Source: Stratiolaelaps scimitus (taxonomy: Eukaryota > Arthropoda > Arachnida > Mesostigmata > Laelapidae). Taken from it: DNA of 64,000 nucleotides. The translations under genes and the position numbers were made by a program. Of this stretch, positions 35,291 through 46,820 are shown in pieces; position 1 is the stretch's first letter, and the number at the start of each line of letters is the position of its first letter. The stretch is from NCBI GenBank assembly GCA_019614645.1, contig JABWDB010000018.1, positions 5,790,501 through 5,854,500 on the forward strand. Reading direction: 5' to 3'. The notes beneath the pieces were generated by a model, which saw only the letters and a list, made by a program, of their open reading frames with translations, searched no databases and was not told where the DNA came from.

Positions 35291-36506
35291 GGGAATTGCT
35301 CGTACAGCTTTGCATTCATTATAGCTCGAGCACACTTTAACTTAGTCACAACTCAGTGTGAGTCCAACGTAGGTAATTTGCGGTATTTCGTGACAATTGA
35401 CATTTATAGTACAGCTGCATAAATGTTATCACACTGTTGAACCGGATAACGTTGGTGCTACGAGACATTTGAGTTGACGAGTTCCACGACGCTAGTTTTC
35501 AATTCCGTGTCAACGTCGAACCGACTCTCGTCTGTTGAACACGGATGTAGAGTGGAACTAGCAATACTTGTATATGATGCTTGTCTCTATATTTCATTAT
35601 GTTACGTAGAACATCGATTGCATGTCCTCCGATACACACGTATCCAGAGGACCGCAGTCCGCTCCGCCGCGGGTTCGATGCGTTCGAGCATATATACACT
35701 CGCAGCCCGATTGGTTACTGATGGGCGAGCCACATCCCGCTCTGCCGGGACCACTCCGGCTGCCCTGCCCCTCGTTATCGACGTCACAGGCTCACGTATT
35801 AGATCGACTAATTTGTGTGATTTGCCAAATTGCAGTAGACGTTGCACCGCACTGCGCTGCGCTCTCCCTTTTGGGCTCGGCGTCGTGAATCGATCCGTCA
35901 TTTTCCCTCTGTCGTAGTTCTTCATATCTGTCGATGTTTCTTACCACCGGGCGCGAGCGACCATCCAGACCCCCTCCCCGTCCAGCGGCTTGCCCATAAC
36001 ATACGGTCACACGGTGGCAATGGAAAAGTCAATGCTTATTTCAGACCACTAATCCGACTTTTCTCCCAGAATGGCTCAGTGGAACCTGCATGACTATCTG
36101 TCCGCCTGCTTCCATGCCCCTGAGGCTCATTGCAATGTGCAGGTGCATAATTCATAACGCGCAGCAGGAATCCGGCCCTTCGACGCCACCCGAGCTCCTG
36201 CGTCAGGGGCACGCACCCCTTCGAGGTGGACATAATACGGAAGTCCTTGCTATCTTCGTATACGTAGCTATAACACGATCCGGCAATGACGAACCCTTCC
36301 TTCTAGCCTGCCACCCCATCCGCCACTTCGGATCCTGCACACGGCTCCACAAGCCAGTCAATGCACGTCATTCATGCAGGAATTCGGCTGCAGCCTAGGA
36401 AATGGATCAATTTAGGACCGATCAGGGCAAACCGCGACCGGCGGTAGGTGGTCGACTGACCCGATCGGCCGGCCATGCGACTCATCATTGAGCTACCCAT
36501 TTGTGC

Positions 36507-36547
36507 TATATATATATATACATAAATATATATATATATATATATAT
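36507..36547. repeat. Interrupted TA microsatellite
   Basis: TA tracts at 36507-36520 and about 36527-36547, separated by CATAAA. Confidence 0.85.
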
Positions 36548-36866
36548 GTCGTTCTACATACATATATTTATGTCGAAGTATATGTACAACGTCCATTGTG
36601 GGTGAATGGCCAGCGGGTGAGCAGCTCACTGGAGAGATCAGTAGTCACGTCTAAACATATCTGTCTGTATGTGTGTACGTATTATAGCTACGATGTGTGG
36701 TATTGTCGGCCACACGGGGAAGGCTGACCCGCGTTGGTGCTCGGCCTTGTTCTGACTGAATGTCGATCCATTTAATTCTCTCCAATGTAATACTCCGTCC
36801 AAGCTCATACGGTAGATATGGCCGTGGACCATACCGTCGTCGAATATAATCTGTATTATTGACAAG

Positions 36867-36885
36867 TATTATTATTATTATTATT
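36867..36885. repeat. (ATT) microsatellite
   Basis: Perfect ATT-type tract. Confidence 0.83.
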
Positions 36886-37585
36886 CTGATAAATGGAGCT
36901 TGTCCGTGTTTTGTGCTCGCGATTTACCACACGTTGGTAGTGGGACGCAAATTGCGACTTTGTATCCTTAAGGCCATTTTGACCTCTATATGTAAGCATA
37001 TATACTCCACACCGATACACAGACATGGTTTCATACGCAGCCGAGTGTCCCGTCAAGATGACATGGCGTTGATCATTGGTGCAGGCTGAAATAGTATACG
37101 GGCTTATGTAGGCAGTTGCGGATGCTCCGTAGCAGAGCTTCTCCTCTTATCGATAGCTCGACTTAGTGTATCACATCCCTCACATCTCTCTCTCCGAACA
37201 CTCGGAATTGCCACCTCACAGCGGCGGGGACTGCGACGACGACAATGAAGAAAATAAGACAACGCGGATAAGCATCGTGCACGAAACTCGATTAGGCTTG
37301 ACGGGGCTTCCTTCACATGTTCGCTTCGCTTAACGCACGTACGAGCGGCGGCTATGATGGTCCATCTGCTCATGAATGTTGGTCTGTGTCTGGTAGTCTC
37401 TATGCGCGGACGGCGGCGGCGGCGGCACACAGGCAGCCGCCACCTCTAGGGACCCCATAATATACTTATCCGCCCGCCTTCGATTATCATCATTATTAAC
37501 TATGCTTTTTGATTTGGCTTCACTCGATGTGTCGCTGGCCGGCCGGCCGGCTGGCTGGCCACATGCTTCGACTGCTGCTGCCTGA

Positions 37586-37608
37586 CAGCAGCAGCAGCAG
37601 CAGCAGCA
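37586..37608. repeat. (CAG) microsatellite, 23 nt
   Basis: Seven to eight CAG units, preceded within 20 bases by CTGCTGCTG, so a short hairpin is possible. Confidence 0.85.
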
Positions 37609-37879
37609 CAGGAAGTGGTGCTTTCAGTGATGTTTACTTGTCATCGCTGAACGATTGCATACTCTGGGTGGCCATAGAGGCGGGGAGGGCGTATGGCAAC
37701 TTGTATGCGAGGGGTAAAGCCGACCAGCAGGGTAAGCAGGCAGCCAGTCAACGGGGCCAGAGAAACAGTGAAAAAGATAGAGAGATAGAGAGAGAGAGAG
37801 ATAGAGCGAGAAGGAGTAAATCATTGGGCGAACACAGGCACATTCTCCTTTTGGGCTTTCTCGCTCATGCTGTCTGCCT

Positions 37880-37907
37880 GTCGTCGTCGTCGTCGTTGTC
37901 GTCGTCG
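37880..37907. repeat. TCG/GTC triplet tract
   Basis: TCG units with one TTG interruption. Confidence 0.8.
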
Positions 37908-38708
37908 GGGTTCGCCGTTCGTTGTCTTCAAGTCTTCCCGCTGGAGCGTTCCCCTGAACGCAACCCGTGCCGTCCCACCACGGCCGTGCTTTTACCATTC
38001 GACCCCGCCCCGGCAAACGAGGAGGCGGTCTAAATTGACTTGAAATTCGAACTCTATCTGCTGCTCCTCCGTATTTTCGCCTCGTTCGCCGTGCCACCCA
38101 GCCAACGAGCAGCAGTACTCTATCGCTCTATCGCGACCTCTGTGCCCGCCTGCGCACTTTGCCATGGATGAGTACCGGGGCGTGTAAGGGGTGGCGGCGG
38201 CGGTGGCGGCGGCAGTTGTCTAGGGCAGTCTAGGCTTAAGACCATCGCAAGCAACCGTTCGTTGCGAGTCCATCATCGCAGCTAGACACATACTACCACC
38301 TCTCCATTTTGTTGCAGTTGTTGGCCCCTGCGAGCGTGCCCGTTGGCCCATGGCGTCTCTTTTCGGCGTCGCTGGATGCGGCTTTGTTCTCCTCTGACGG
38401 ACGGTATCCGAAGAAGAAGCCACATAGGTGTCTTCCTTTCTACGAAACTATATTGCTACATGCTTTGTATGTCTGTGTGTATTGTACCGAGAACATTGTG
38501 CCCATGTTATTTTCTCATGGTGGCCGTAACAAAAGTGGGCCACCACGATGCGAATTGCACCACGCGTAGCGTGTGTATAGATTAAATGCAGCGCCCTTCG
38601 TTTCTTTCAGAGTAGGAGCGACTTTGTCAAGGGCGAAGCCTTTTGTGTACGGCCGTTGTCCTGTATATATAATACCTCTTCATCAGTCGGCCATGAACTC
38701 TGATGATC

Positions 38709-38735
38709 ATTATTATTATTATTATTATTGTTATT
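38709..38735. repeat. (ATT) microsatellite
   Basis: ATT triplets with a terminal GTT variant. Confidence 0.85.
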
Positions 38736-38847
38736 CGTATGAGTCGAACAGCAGGCCCACTTCGTCTGAGTGGGCCGCATTTCACAGTTCGCCCGGAGCG
38801 AAGCAAGCAAGCAGATGCAGTTTGGGAAGCACTGACCTCTTTTTCTA

Positions 38848-38863
38848 TCTCTCTCTCTCTCTC
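38848..38863. repeat. (CT)8 microsatellite
   Basis: Perfect CT tract. Confidence 0.8.
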
Positions 38864-39443
38864 GACTCCCGCACTTTGACCCACGCCGTCAAATATTTAT
38901 CTACAGGCACTCATTGGTGATGGCAACTGGACCACCCGCGACGTGAGATGGCCGGACTCCGCCGCAGTCTCACTTACCACAGCGCCGCCGTCCTGACGCG
39001 TTCTGTCTGATCTCGTGCGTGTGCTCCGCTCTCGTCGGATGCCGATTGTCTGTCCGTCTGCCTGTCTGCCTTTTACGTGTGACTTGTGCCTTTTGCGGGC
39101 GCTGGCAGGCCAGGCCAGGCCTCGCTCATTTCTTCCTGGCCTTCCATCGTTCCGACCCTCTCGTCCTCGTCCAGTGAACGAGCGTGACAACGCTAACCAC
39201 TGCAGCACCGTGGAACGGATGCGTCCGTTGGGGGTGGGCCTTACAGATGTCGTTCACTTACTCGCAATCCAGTCAGCGAGGCGAAATGGGGTGAGGCGAG
39301 CGAAGGCTAGAGAAACAAAGAGAGATGGCGGAGACGGGGGGGGGGACCTTGCCTTGTGGGGTAACCTTCCTCGACGAATCCGAGGACCAGCCACGAGGGT
39401 TGGTATCGGGTCGGCAACTGCCGCTAGTCCTTGGCAAGAATGG

Positions 39444-39464
39444 CGGCGACCTCTTAGGTCGCCG
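39444..39464. repeat. Perfect 9-bp inverted repeat, 3-nt loop
   Basis: CGGCGACCT and AGGTCGCCG are separated by CTT, a compact GC-rich hairpin. Confidence 0.8.
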
Positions 39465-39521
39465 GCGCATTAGTTCGCCCAGCCGCTGCCGCGCCATACG
39501 CCTTGCCACAAGTCGTTAAGT

Positions 39522-39547
39522 CGGCGACGGCCTGACGCCGTCTGCCG
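39522..39547. repeat. Bulged 10-bp GC hairpin
   Basis: GACGGC and GCCGTC flank the loop CTGAC. The stem extends through CGGC/GCCG after a single-T bulge. It lies 58 bases downstream of a similar hairpin. Confidence 0.7.
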
Positions 39548-40452
39548 CCAGAGTTAGGCGGGCTTCATCGGCGCAGCCAGAGCGAGGCTAGCGACAGGCT
39601 AGCTAGATTGGCGGGCCATCAAACGGCGCCCATATCGCGCCCAACAGCAACAACAGCATGAGCTCGTCGACTGCGAGTCGGGTTGTGATCGCAGCGGGCC
39701 GAACATTGCCTCTAACAGTCTGGCTGGCCAACTTGCCGGCCATGTGTGGTGGACAGCAGACACCGCCACTAGAAGGCCAGCAAGTGTGGGATTGATTCGG
39801 TAGGGGCTGACGCAAGGTGGAAGACTTCCTGCAGTCGAGGCGCTGCCGATCGCCGCTAAGGGGCCAGGGTTCGTTGGGATGCTTGGGTCAAGTGATCTTA
39901 GCAATGGTGCAATAGATGGCCGAACATTTCTCCGAATCAGCGTCGGGGGCTCCGCCGACGCGTTGTTCTCTGTGTGTTCGCGTAGTAGTTGTATCCCGCC
40001 CCGCCGTCGTATGGTAAATAGTATCCATTCCATGGCAACTTTATGAGCCTCTGTTCCAGGAAAGAGATGAAGAAGTGAAAAAGAAGAAGCCCAACAGGCG
40101 CTAAAGTCCCAATCTGCTACAGTCATGCGCAATTCACGGCCTGGCTGTCTCCCTGGTAGGCCATTGCGGGTATCCACGAAACTGTATCCCGACTGGCGCC
40201 GCCGCCACCACCACCCTCCTACTGCACTCTACGGAGGAAGGAACAGCGTTCCTGCCGCCCGCTGCCCCCTCGCGCATGACAGCAAAACCATCGAATATGT
40301 GACGATGTTCACGGCCTATAACGCTGGAGCAATGCTCGGCCGCTGCGGCGGCTGCGCCAGCGACCGGTGGCCGGTGCTAATGCCGGCGACTGTGGAGTGG
40401 AGGCCACTGCTCGCGGCGTCACAGCTAAGTGTCACAGTTAGAGAGACAGGGA

Positions 40453-40458
<6 letters not shown>

Positions 40459-40487
<29 letters not shown>
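40459..40487. repeat. (GA)14 microsatellite
   Basis: Perfect GA tract. Confidence 0.9.
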
Positions 40488-40491
<4 letters not shown>

Positions 40492-40592
40492 CACCTAGCT
40501 AGCCAGTTATTATAGTAGAGTAGAGTGGAGTTAGTTGGGTTGGGCTGAGCAGAGAAAGGCGCCGGGAGTGCCGGCCAAAAGTGGGTCATCAG

Positions 40593-40621
40593 CTCTCTCT
40601 CTCTCTCTCTCCCACACACAC
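40593..40621. repeat. CT tract followed by CA tract
   Basis: (CT)9 and then about four CA units. Confidence 0.85.
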
Positions 40622-40826
40622 TTCCACTCAGAGCCACTCTCTCGTCATGCTTGCTTCCATGGCATGCCATGGTGTGAGGGTTCGTCTTAACGACCCTGTC
40701 ATGGTCGATACGTTGATCGACTTGTGGCCGATCCATTGCTGCTGCTGCTGTCGATCGGAGTCGCTCTGCAGCCGAGCCGAGCGGAAGCAGCCGATGAGGA
40801 AAACGAAAAAGGAGGAAGTTTCTTAC

Positions 40827-40961
40827 CACGCTGTCGCCGCCCCCGCCGCCATCACCACCACCAACACCACCAGCAGCAGCAACATCAGCATCACCACTAC
40901 CACCACTAGAACGGAGCAGCACAGCGGATGGACCAGTTTGTTTTCTCAGAGGCCTCTCCAT
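40827..40961 (-). CDS. Possible first coding exon, Gly/Ala-rich (45 codons)
   Basis: An ATG on the minus strand at 40959-40961 has a good context (A at -3, G at +4). The frame stays open for 45 codons, starting MERPLRKQTGPSAVLLRSS and running into a Gly/Ala/Asp-rich low-complexity stretch ending GGDSV. It then reaches GCGTG|GTAAGAAAC, a strong donor, in phase 0. N-terminal low-complexity exons like this are common in arthropod regulatory proteins, but no domain identifies this one. The coding impression may come only from the GGT/GCT triplet repeats. Confidence 0.22.
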
Positions 40962-40972
40962 CGTTGGTCATC

Positions 40973-40998
40973 GCTGCTGCTGTTGCTGCTGCTGCTGC
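40973..40998. repeat. CTG triplet tract
   Basis: CTG units with a TTG interruption. Confidence 0.82.
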
Positions 40999-41360
40999 CA
41001 GCCGTTCCCGCTGTAGAGGTACCTAGTAATGCTGCTGCCGCTAGCATCAGGGTTCAGGGCTGCAGTAGTTGTAGTAGTGGTAGTAGTGGTGGTAGTGTTC
41101 TGGGGTCCCTTCGCCCTTCTATCACTAAGGAAACGCCTCAATGGAGTCTAATAAGGTTAAGTTAAGCCTCTGTGAGCCTAACAGAGTGAGAGCCGCTGAC
41201 GGCGCCCCTCGCGAAGTGTCGTCCCATGGGAGGAAATTGAAAGTAGACACCCTTGGCCATCTCGAGTAGCTGGAACTCTCTCGACTGGTTGTCTCGCGTC
41301 CTGTTCGTGACCATCGTCTCGCAAAAGCTACAGCGACGATGTAGCCAAGACGGCAATCGG

Positions 41361-41382
41361 CGCATTGAACGCATTCAATGCG
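41361..41382. repeat. Perfect 9-bp inverted repeat, 4-nt loop
   Basis: CGCATTGAA and TTCAATGCG are separated by CGCA. Confidence 0.78.
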
Positions 41383-42512
41383 AATGAAGCGAACGTCCTC
41401 ATTTGATTATCACTGAGAGGACGCTGGAGGGCTACTACGTTCGCGCTGGATAGAGAGGTCGTCCTGGGAAAATCGATAGACACTCACTGCATATGCTGTT
41501 TTGATCAATTTGGGCAAGCAACATAGATATGTAGATATTGTCTCGAAAGCCTATCTATCTTGCAGAGGCTATAGATACTACTATTATTAGTGTGTGTGGT
41601 TGGCCATCGTTGTGTCGGTGTCTCATTGAAGTCAATTCAGCATACGCGTTGATCTCTCATGGAACACGCATGCGTGAAATTGAGTCGAATTGATTTAAGG
41701 TTAGGTTGTCAACAGGTTCTACTTCGACTTACGAATCTCTAGACGATTCGTTGTACACCCATTACAAGTAACACTCGCTTTATAGGATGTCGTTACACTG
41801 ACTAGCGAATTGTGATATGTTATCATACAATATCGTCAAGGCTAGCGTCAAACAGCAACGTACGAGTTTCACCTGCACAATGAAGCAAGCAAGGCACGTG
41901 GCCGTAGTGGAGCAGGAAGACAAGACTTAATCTCTACACAGAGGAATCAAGTATGTCTTGTAAACCTACAATGTCGCCGTGATGGACGAGGCTGACTTTT
42001 GCAGTTCGCTGTGCGCGCATGTCGCGTCGTTCCACCGGTAGGTGGCGGGGTAATGAGTTGTAGGGCAGAGCACATCAAGCCGCCCGCCAACCGACCGCCT
42101 GACAAAGCCAAGATGCATGGCGTCCACGTATACATGCTACGGGAAGAGCTAGTGGACAACAAGTCGACTGTGAGCCCCCGCTAGCTCGCGCTACCGGGGA
42201 ACTGTTGAAGGCGGAATAGCGACTTCGCTGGGGGGTCGACGGTGGCAGCGTCGACATGGCCGTGCCTCCAAGATAAATAAACTTTTGAGCTTGTCTGCAG
42301 CAGGAGCGGCATAGAACGTTCTGCCCTGACGAAAACAGCCCCGTTTCCTCCCCATGTTTCTCGCCGCTGGGAGGTAGAGGGAAGCTGTGCACTCATGGGA
42401 GGTCGCGACCGCTATCCGTTGGTAGCATACGGTCATCTCGGAGCACCTCTCCTTGGGGTGCTCCGCTGGCGGCCAGCAGGATGCAGCAAGCAAGCCGAGC
42501 TGCATTTTGCTC

Positions 42513-42530
42513 CTGCTGCTGCTGCTGCTG
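42513..42530. repeat. (CTG)6 microsatellite
   Basis: Perfect CTG tract. Confidence 0.85.
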
Positions 42531-42883
42531 TTGTTCCATGGAAGTGAGCGCACACCTTGGCAAGCTGAAATGTGGCTCCACCAAAGGACAGCGAGAAGAG
42601 AGAAGATGAAGGGATTGCCTTATGAATTGCAAGCAGCAGCAGCAGCACAAGTAGCAATGCCGAGCAAGTAAGTTAGCAGCTAGGCGCTAGCTATTCCATA
42701 AATAATCTTTTGTCTTGCCGCCTTCTGACAGCAACTCGTCCCCCGTTGTCCGCTTGGCCGCGGCGAGGGGTGCCGGGCCCTATCCGAGCGAGCGTTTCCA
42801 TCGCGCCGAGGCGTTCGGTCGGCGGCGTACCACCACTGTCGTTCGGCTTTGGCGCGTGCCAACGTGCCGTTTACTCTCGACAG

Positions 42884-43064
42884 CGGAACCGGCAGCCGTA
42901 ACAGCAACAGCAGCAACAGCAGCAGGAGAAGCTCCGGGTCGTTCCACAACGGGGCCTGGGATGAGGGGCCTGCCGTGGCTCAACGCATCTGATGTGCAAG
43001 TGTACAAGCGAATGGACTGGAGAGGGGGCCACGAGGAACAAGGCCCACTGCCGGCCTGGCCGAG
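42884..43064 (+). CDS. Possible internal coding exon (181 nt)
   Basis: The segment begins after CGTTTACTCTCGACAG, a reasonable acceptor, and ends at CTGGCCGAG|GTAAGGC, a good donor. One frame is open throughout. It starts EPAAVTATAATAAGEAPGR, of which the Ala/Thr part is encoded by the interrupted CAG repeat, and continues through LPWLNASDVQVYKRMDWRGG to the donor. The second half is not simple-sequence and looks moderately protein-like, but matches nothing I recognise. A minus-strand open frame covers the same bases. Confidence 0.2.
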
Positions 43065-43266
43065 GTAAGGCAACGCAAGGCAAACCAGAATTAAGTATTC
43101 TTTTTGTGCATTTCGTCTTCGGAAACACCATCCACCCCCCCCACACACACACCGAGAGACAACGACTAACACTGCCATCGCTCCCTGTCTCGGAGTCTGT
43201 CTGTCAGCTTGCTTGCCTGCCTAGCTAGCTGGCCAGATACCACCGCTCGACCGGTCTCGACTCAGC

Positions 43267-43270
<4 letters not shown>

Positions 43271-43297
<27 letters not shown>

Positions 43298-43315
43298 AAC
43301 TCCTCCTCCTCCTCC
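43271..43315. repeat. (GCC)9 followed by CTC triplets
   Basis: Nine perfect GCC units (43271-43297), then about five CTC/TCC units. In the plus frame this gives poly-proline. Confidence 0.9.
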
Positions 43316-43453
43316 CCTTTCTTCTTCTTTTCCACCGTCGTTGTCGTCGACACGAAACAGCCTCCACGAAGCTGCTGCTGCTGCCGCTACTACCACTACT
43401 GCTACTCGGAATTCTTGCATCGGCGTATGTATGTGGGTGCGCGGGGTCCGGGA

Positions 43454-43476
43454 TGCTGCTGCTGCTGCTGCTGCTG
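43454..43476. repeat. (TGC) microsatellite, 23 nt
   Basis: Seven to eight TGC units. Confidence 0.87.
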
Positions 43477-43517
43477 TTGGGGTGCAGCCCTCGAGTCCCC
43501 TCGGAATGAAAGAAGCT

Positions 43518-43547
43518 GGGGGGCAAGGGGGGCGGGGGGGGAGGGGG
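43518..43547 (+). other. G-quadruplex-forming motif
   Basis: Four long G runs (six, six, eight and five) are separated by loops CAA, C and A. This fits the classical four-run, short-loop rule and is the strongest such motif seen in the window. Confidence 0.85.
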
Positions 43548-44037
43548 TAAACTTTTGTAATTTCTTCTTCTTTTCGGTTCGTCTCGCCTCCCGCCTGCAA
43601 GACGCTACCACTGACTGCCCCACCCCCGACTCCCTCCATATCCCCGCTTGTTGGTTGAGTCCGAAGCGTCGCGCGAAGCCCCGAAAGCGCGGTGCTTTGT
43701 CGACGCTGCTGTGTCTATGTGTCGGCTATGTCTGTCTGTGTGCGGAGGGGCCGACTGGACGGGCGTCTGACCAAGCAGCCACTCGCTCTTGACGCAAAAC
43801 CCACTGTTTCTGCCAAGCCAGGGTGTTAACGAGCTGAGTTAATTTCTTACGAGCTTCTCTGCTACCCCGGCCTAGTGTTGTGCAGCCGTATAGCTAGCTA
43901 GCAGCTCGCACTGATCTCACGTTGGCGGCACGCGTCACAAGCCAAGAAAGTCGAACGTACAAAGTACCGCAACTGAGAGCAGGTTTCCTCGTCAGCAGCA
44001 TGTGTGCACTCGGTTACGGAAGGATTCGTGGGCACTC

Positions 44038-44087
44038 CTGCTGCTGCCGCCGCCGCCGCCGCCGTCGACTCCTAGCAGCAGCAGCAG
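44038..44087. repeat. CTG-GCC-CAG compound inverted repeat
   Basis: Three CTG units, about five GCC units, a 10-base gap and then about five CAG units. CTG and CAG arms can pair around the GCC core. Confidence 0.78.
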
Positions 44088-44341
44088 AAGCAGCACGAGA
44101 TACGAGTACCGCCATGGTCCCGTCATAAACTTGATGTACTTCACTCCTCTGCTGTTACTGCCCGCATTACACAAGCAGCTCGAACGGCAGAGGCTCGAGC
44201 GTCTGAGCAGGCTCCACAGGAGGCGCAACTGCGAAATGCCATTTCGGGAATGGCCTGGTCGTGCAGAGTCGACGGGACTCAGGGCGGCGGCGCCGGTGGT
44301 GGACGGTCCGCAACGCTGCCCCGCTGTCCGTCCGTTCTTAA

Positions 44342-44360
44342 CCCCCCCCCCCCCCCCCCC
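44342..44360. repeat. C homopolymer, 19 nt
   Basis: The longest homopolymer in the window; its length should be treated as uncertain. Confidence 0.88.
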
Positions 44361-44890
44361 GCAGCTGGCTTACGAACACGAAATTTTTCGTCGTTGAGGA
44401 AGTTTTCAATGTTCATCCCAACACAGCGGCTCCATCCTACACACGGTCTTTTTTCGCACTTCTCCCTTTACCCATTGACTGACTGACTGCTACGGCCGCC
44501 CAGTTGGCTCCGAGCGAACGACTTCACCCGCTCTGCCGTGGGTGGTAGATTCACTCTATTTTCGCAAAGTCGTTTTGCCGCTTGCCGCGTTCGGGCAAAG
44601 CGCTACCCGACGAGCAGTAGTCGTGGGAGTACTTTTCGTGGTGGTAGTGGTTCCGCTGAGGAGGAGAGCTCGTCTGCGCCACCGGCTAAGGCTGTCACGG
44701 GGGCGAGAGTAAGCGCACACGGAGGGGTAGATCGAGAGATCGTGGAACGGGACTCTGTCGCGGTAGCAGCGAGTTGAGCTGTTGGCAGCAGTTGATGAAA
44801 TCCAATATCATTGATGAATGATCCTGCCCGATACAGGACCAGGCCAGCCCGCCGTCAGGGCCCTTCGGACCCGTTGCTGCTGCGTCTCCC

Positions 44891-44909
44891 GCTAGCTAGC
44901 TAGCTAGCT
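44891..44909. repeat. GCTA tandem repeat
   Basis: Nearly five GCTA units. Each contains CTAG, so the tract is also self-complementary. Confidence 0.8.
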
Positions 44910-45109
44910 GGCTAGATCGGTCGGATTTTTTGTGGTAACTACATACAACTAGTTGAGTCATTCGCAAATGTCTGCCTGCGTGCCAGCCGGCCCGTCTGTA
45001 TTTCTATACTCGACAGTGGTGCAGCCTATGGGTGTGTGTGTGTGTGCGTAGATCTTGATCAGATGGTGTTTGCTCCCCGGTATTACTCACGACACCCGAG
45101 AGGTGTGCT

Positions 45110-45157
45110 CCTGCTGCTGCCGCCGCCGCCGCCGCCGCCACCACCACCGCCGCCGCT
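45110..45157. repeat. Compound CTG-GCC-ACC triplet tract
   Basis: CTG units pass into GCC, then ACC, then GCC again. Confidence 0.88.
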
Positions 45158-45742
45158 ACTATTCGTACTTTTGCCATTTCAGCCTAACTCTCTGATACAC
45201 CCGTACCGCCACATTGTAGTACACATCCGCAAACTCCCGCGAAGGCGGCGGCGAACGGCGTAAAAGACAGCAGCAGCAGCAAAGCTCAGAGCAAAGCGGT
45301 GGTGCCTGCGGGCAAATCTTTTGTTGGATCGCGTCCTCCGGACCACCCGCTCCCTGCTACATCCTCTTCTCCGGCCGAACGACGGGGGCTTCTCTGCTTC
45401 TCTGGGCCGCTGCCGCTTCCGCCAGCCCTGCGCGCAAGATCGGGAACAGCGTTTCGCGGCGCCCAACCTCAGCAGCAAAAGGGAATTTAATTATCCAATT
45501 CGAAAAGTGTTCCAGTTGTATGTGCGCACGGACGTACATACGTACGCACGCGTATATGTATGTATGTGGATGGGTCGGTGGGTGGGTGGATGTCTGGAGC
45601 GGGCAAATGGATGTGTGCGCCACAAGCCCGCGCCGCCGTTTACTCGTGAGCGCGTCTGTGCTTTTGCCCGCCGCTTCTGCCGAAAGAAAGTGAACAGAGG
45701 GCCGACCGGCACGCTTGCTTCGCCATTCGAACGCCAAAGAAA

Positions 45743-45773
45743 TCCACAGCAACAGCGGCAGCAGCAACAGCAA
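45743..45773. repeat. Interrupted CAG tract
   Basis: CAG, CAA and CGG triplets. Confidence 0.7.
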
Positions 45774-46675
45774 CCGGCAGTGGAGTTGGTAACGGGAAAA
45801 CGACTTCGCGAGATTCACACTTAATCGCTGAGCTCGCGGGCGCTCTCGACCCGCGGTCGAATCTAGGATCTGGGCGACGGCCATATTTGGATGACGACTT
45901 CATAGAAGAAAAAAAAACAAGGAGAAAGATAGCTCCAGCGTTCCCTGTTCATTTGCCACCTTGGCGGTAGCAGAACACGAGCAAACTATTAGATTACCTG
46001 AGATCCCTAGGTTCGTTGTGCGAACGCAAGATGCTATCGAATACACGAGTGAATCCGCAAGACATTTCCATGAGTCAGCGGGACTAAACAAGCTGAAGTC
46101 ATAAAAAAAGCGACATCTTGTCAATGTCCCAGTGACATTTTGCCCGTAAGACGTCCCGCACAATGTTCAGTAATGTAGTGCAGTAATGACACTGTGCTAC
46201 ACTGTAAGAGGATAACTTCTCGCCGGCGTTTTCGGTCGGGGGCACACGCGATCACGCCAGACACTTTCATATCAAATTGCTAGATGTGGTAAGTGCCGGC
46301 AAGCCTCATGCTCCGGACCCCCAAAGCTCCAAACACCCGGAAGCCCCTCTGCTAAGCGCCCAACATCGTAGCGTTGGTCGGCTCTCTCCCGTTCGTTCGT
46401 CCACCCGCCCACGCAGTCACGTTCATCCAGGTCTGCGCGCGACCTGTGTGAATTTAATAACATTGACATCGGTACATCATTTTCATATTAGATTATTCCT
46501 TCTTCCTCGGAACAGTGTGCGTAACCGGCCAACAGAGGCGAACGCTTGGCAAAGCGTCGGCGGATCAGCGAATAGCCTGCTCCAGAGTCTGCCGTCATCT
46601 CTCTCGCTCTCCCCCTATCGTTCTCTGTGTGTATATGGCTCGCCCACACCACTCAAAGTGAGCTCAGCTTTCAAG

Positions 46676-46695
46676 ATGACGACGACGACGACGCG
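46676..46695 (+). CDS. Possible first coding exon (6 codons plus 2 nt)
   Basis: TTTCAAGATGACG gives a good start context (A at -3). The frame reads M followed by five ACG threonines and then meets CG|GTGAGTTGCC, a good splice donor. The tract is a GAC/ACG repeat, so both ATG and donor could be coincidental. No downstream exon was assigned. Confidence 0.15.
46677..46694. repeat. GAC triplet repeat
   Basis: Perfect ACG/GAC triplets. Confidence 0.8.
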
Positions 46696-46820
46696 GTGAG
46701 TTGCCGCGAAATGCTACGCGGCTCACGTCGTTGCTCCCTCGCCGCCAACAAGAACTCCACAGTTCCGCCAGCAGTGAAATAAGACTCGCCTTGGCTGGCA
46801 AGTCCCCTAGTCCTTTGGGG

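Larger units (their letters stand above)
31635..40826. other. Noncoding stretch
   Basis: CTG/CAG triplets near 31.66 kb, a CAG tract at 34557, AT tracts at 35257 and 36507, ATT tracts at 36867 and 38709, and two GC hairpins near 39.5 kb. Between 32.0 and 34.5 kb I see neither repeats nor convincing exons. Open frames of 100-190 codons at 33.3-33.8, 37.5-38.1 and 39.6-40.2 kb show no domain. A donor-like CTGTG|GTAAGTGAG on the minus strand near 38967 has no paired acceptor. Confidence 0.5.
40962..42883. other. Noncoding stretch
   Basis: CTG tracts at 40973-40998 and 42513-42530, and GTA/GTG triplets near 41.06-41.10 kb. A near-palindrome is at 41361. Between 41.4 and 42.0 kb no repeats or exons are evident. 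Confidence 0.5.
43065..46675. other. GC-rich noncoding block with many triplet repeats
   Basis: CCG, CTG and CAG tracts, G and C homopolymers and a CTAG tandem repeat. Long open frames here are poly-Pro, poly-Gly or poly-Ser artefacts of the repeats. A donor-like GGGCGAGA|GTAAGCGC at about 44708 lacks a paired acceptor. Confidence 0.5.
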
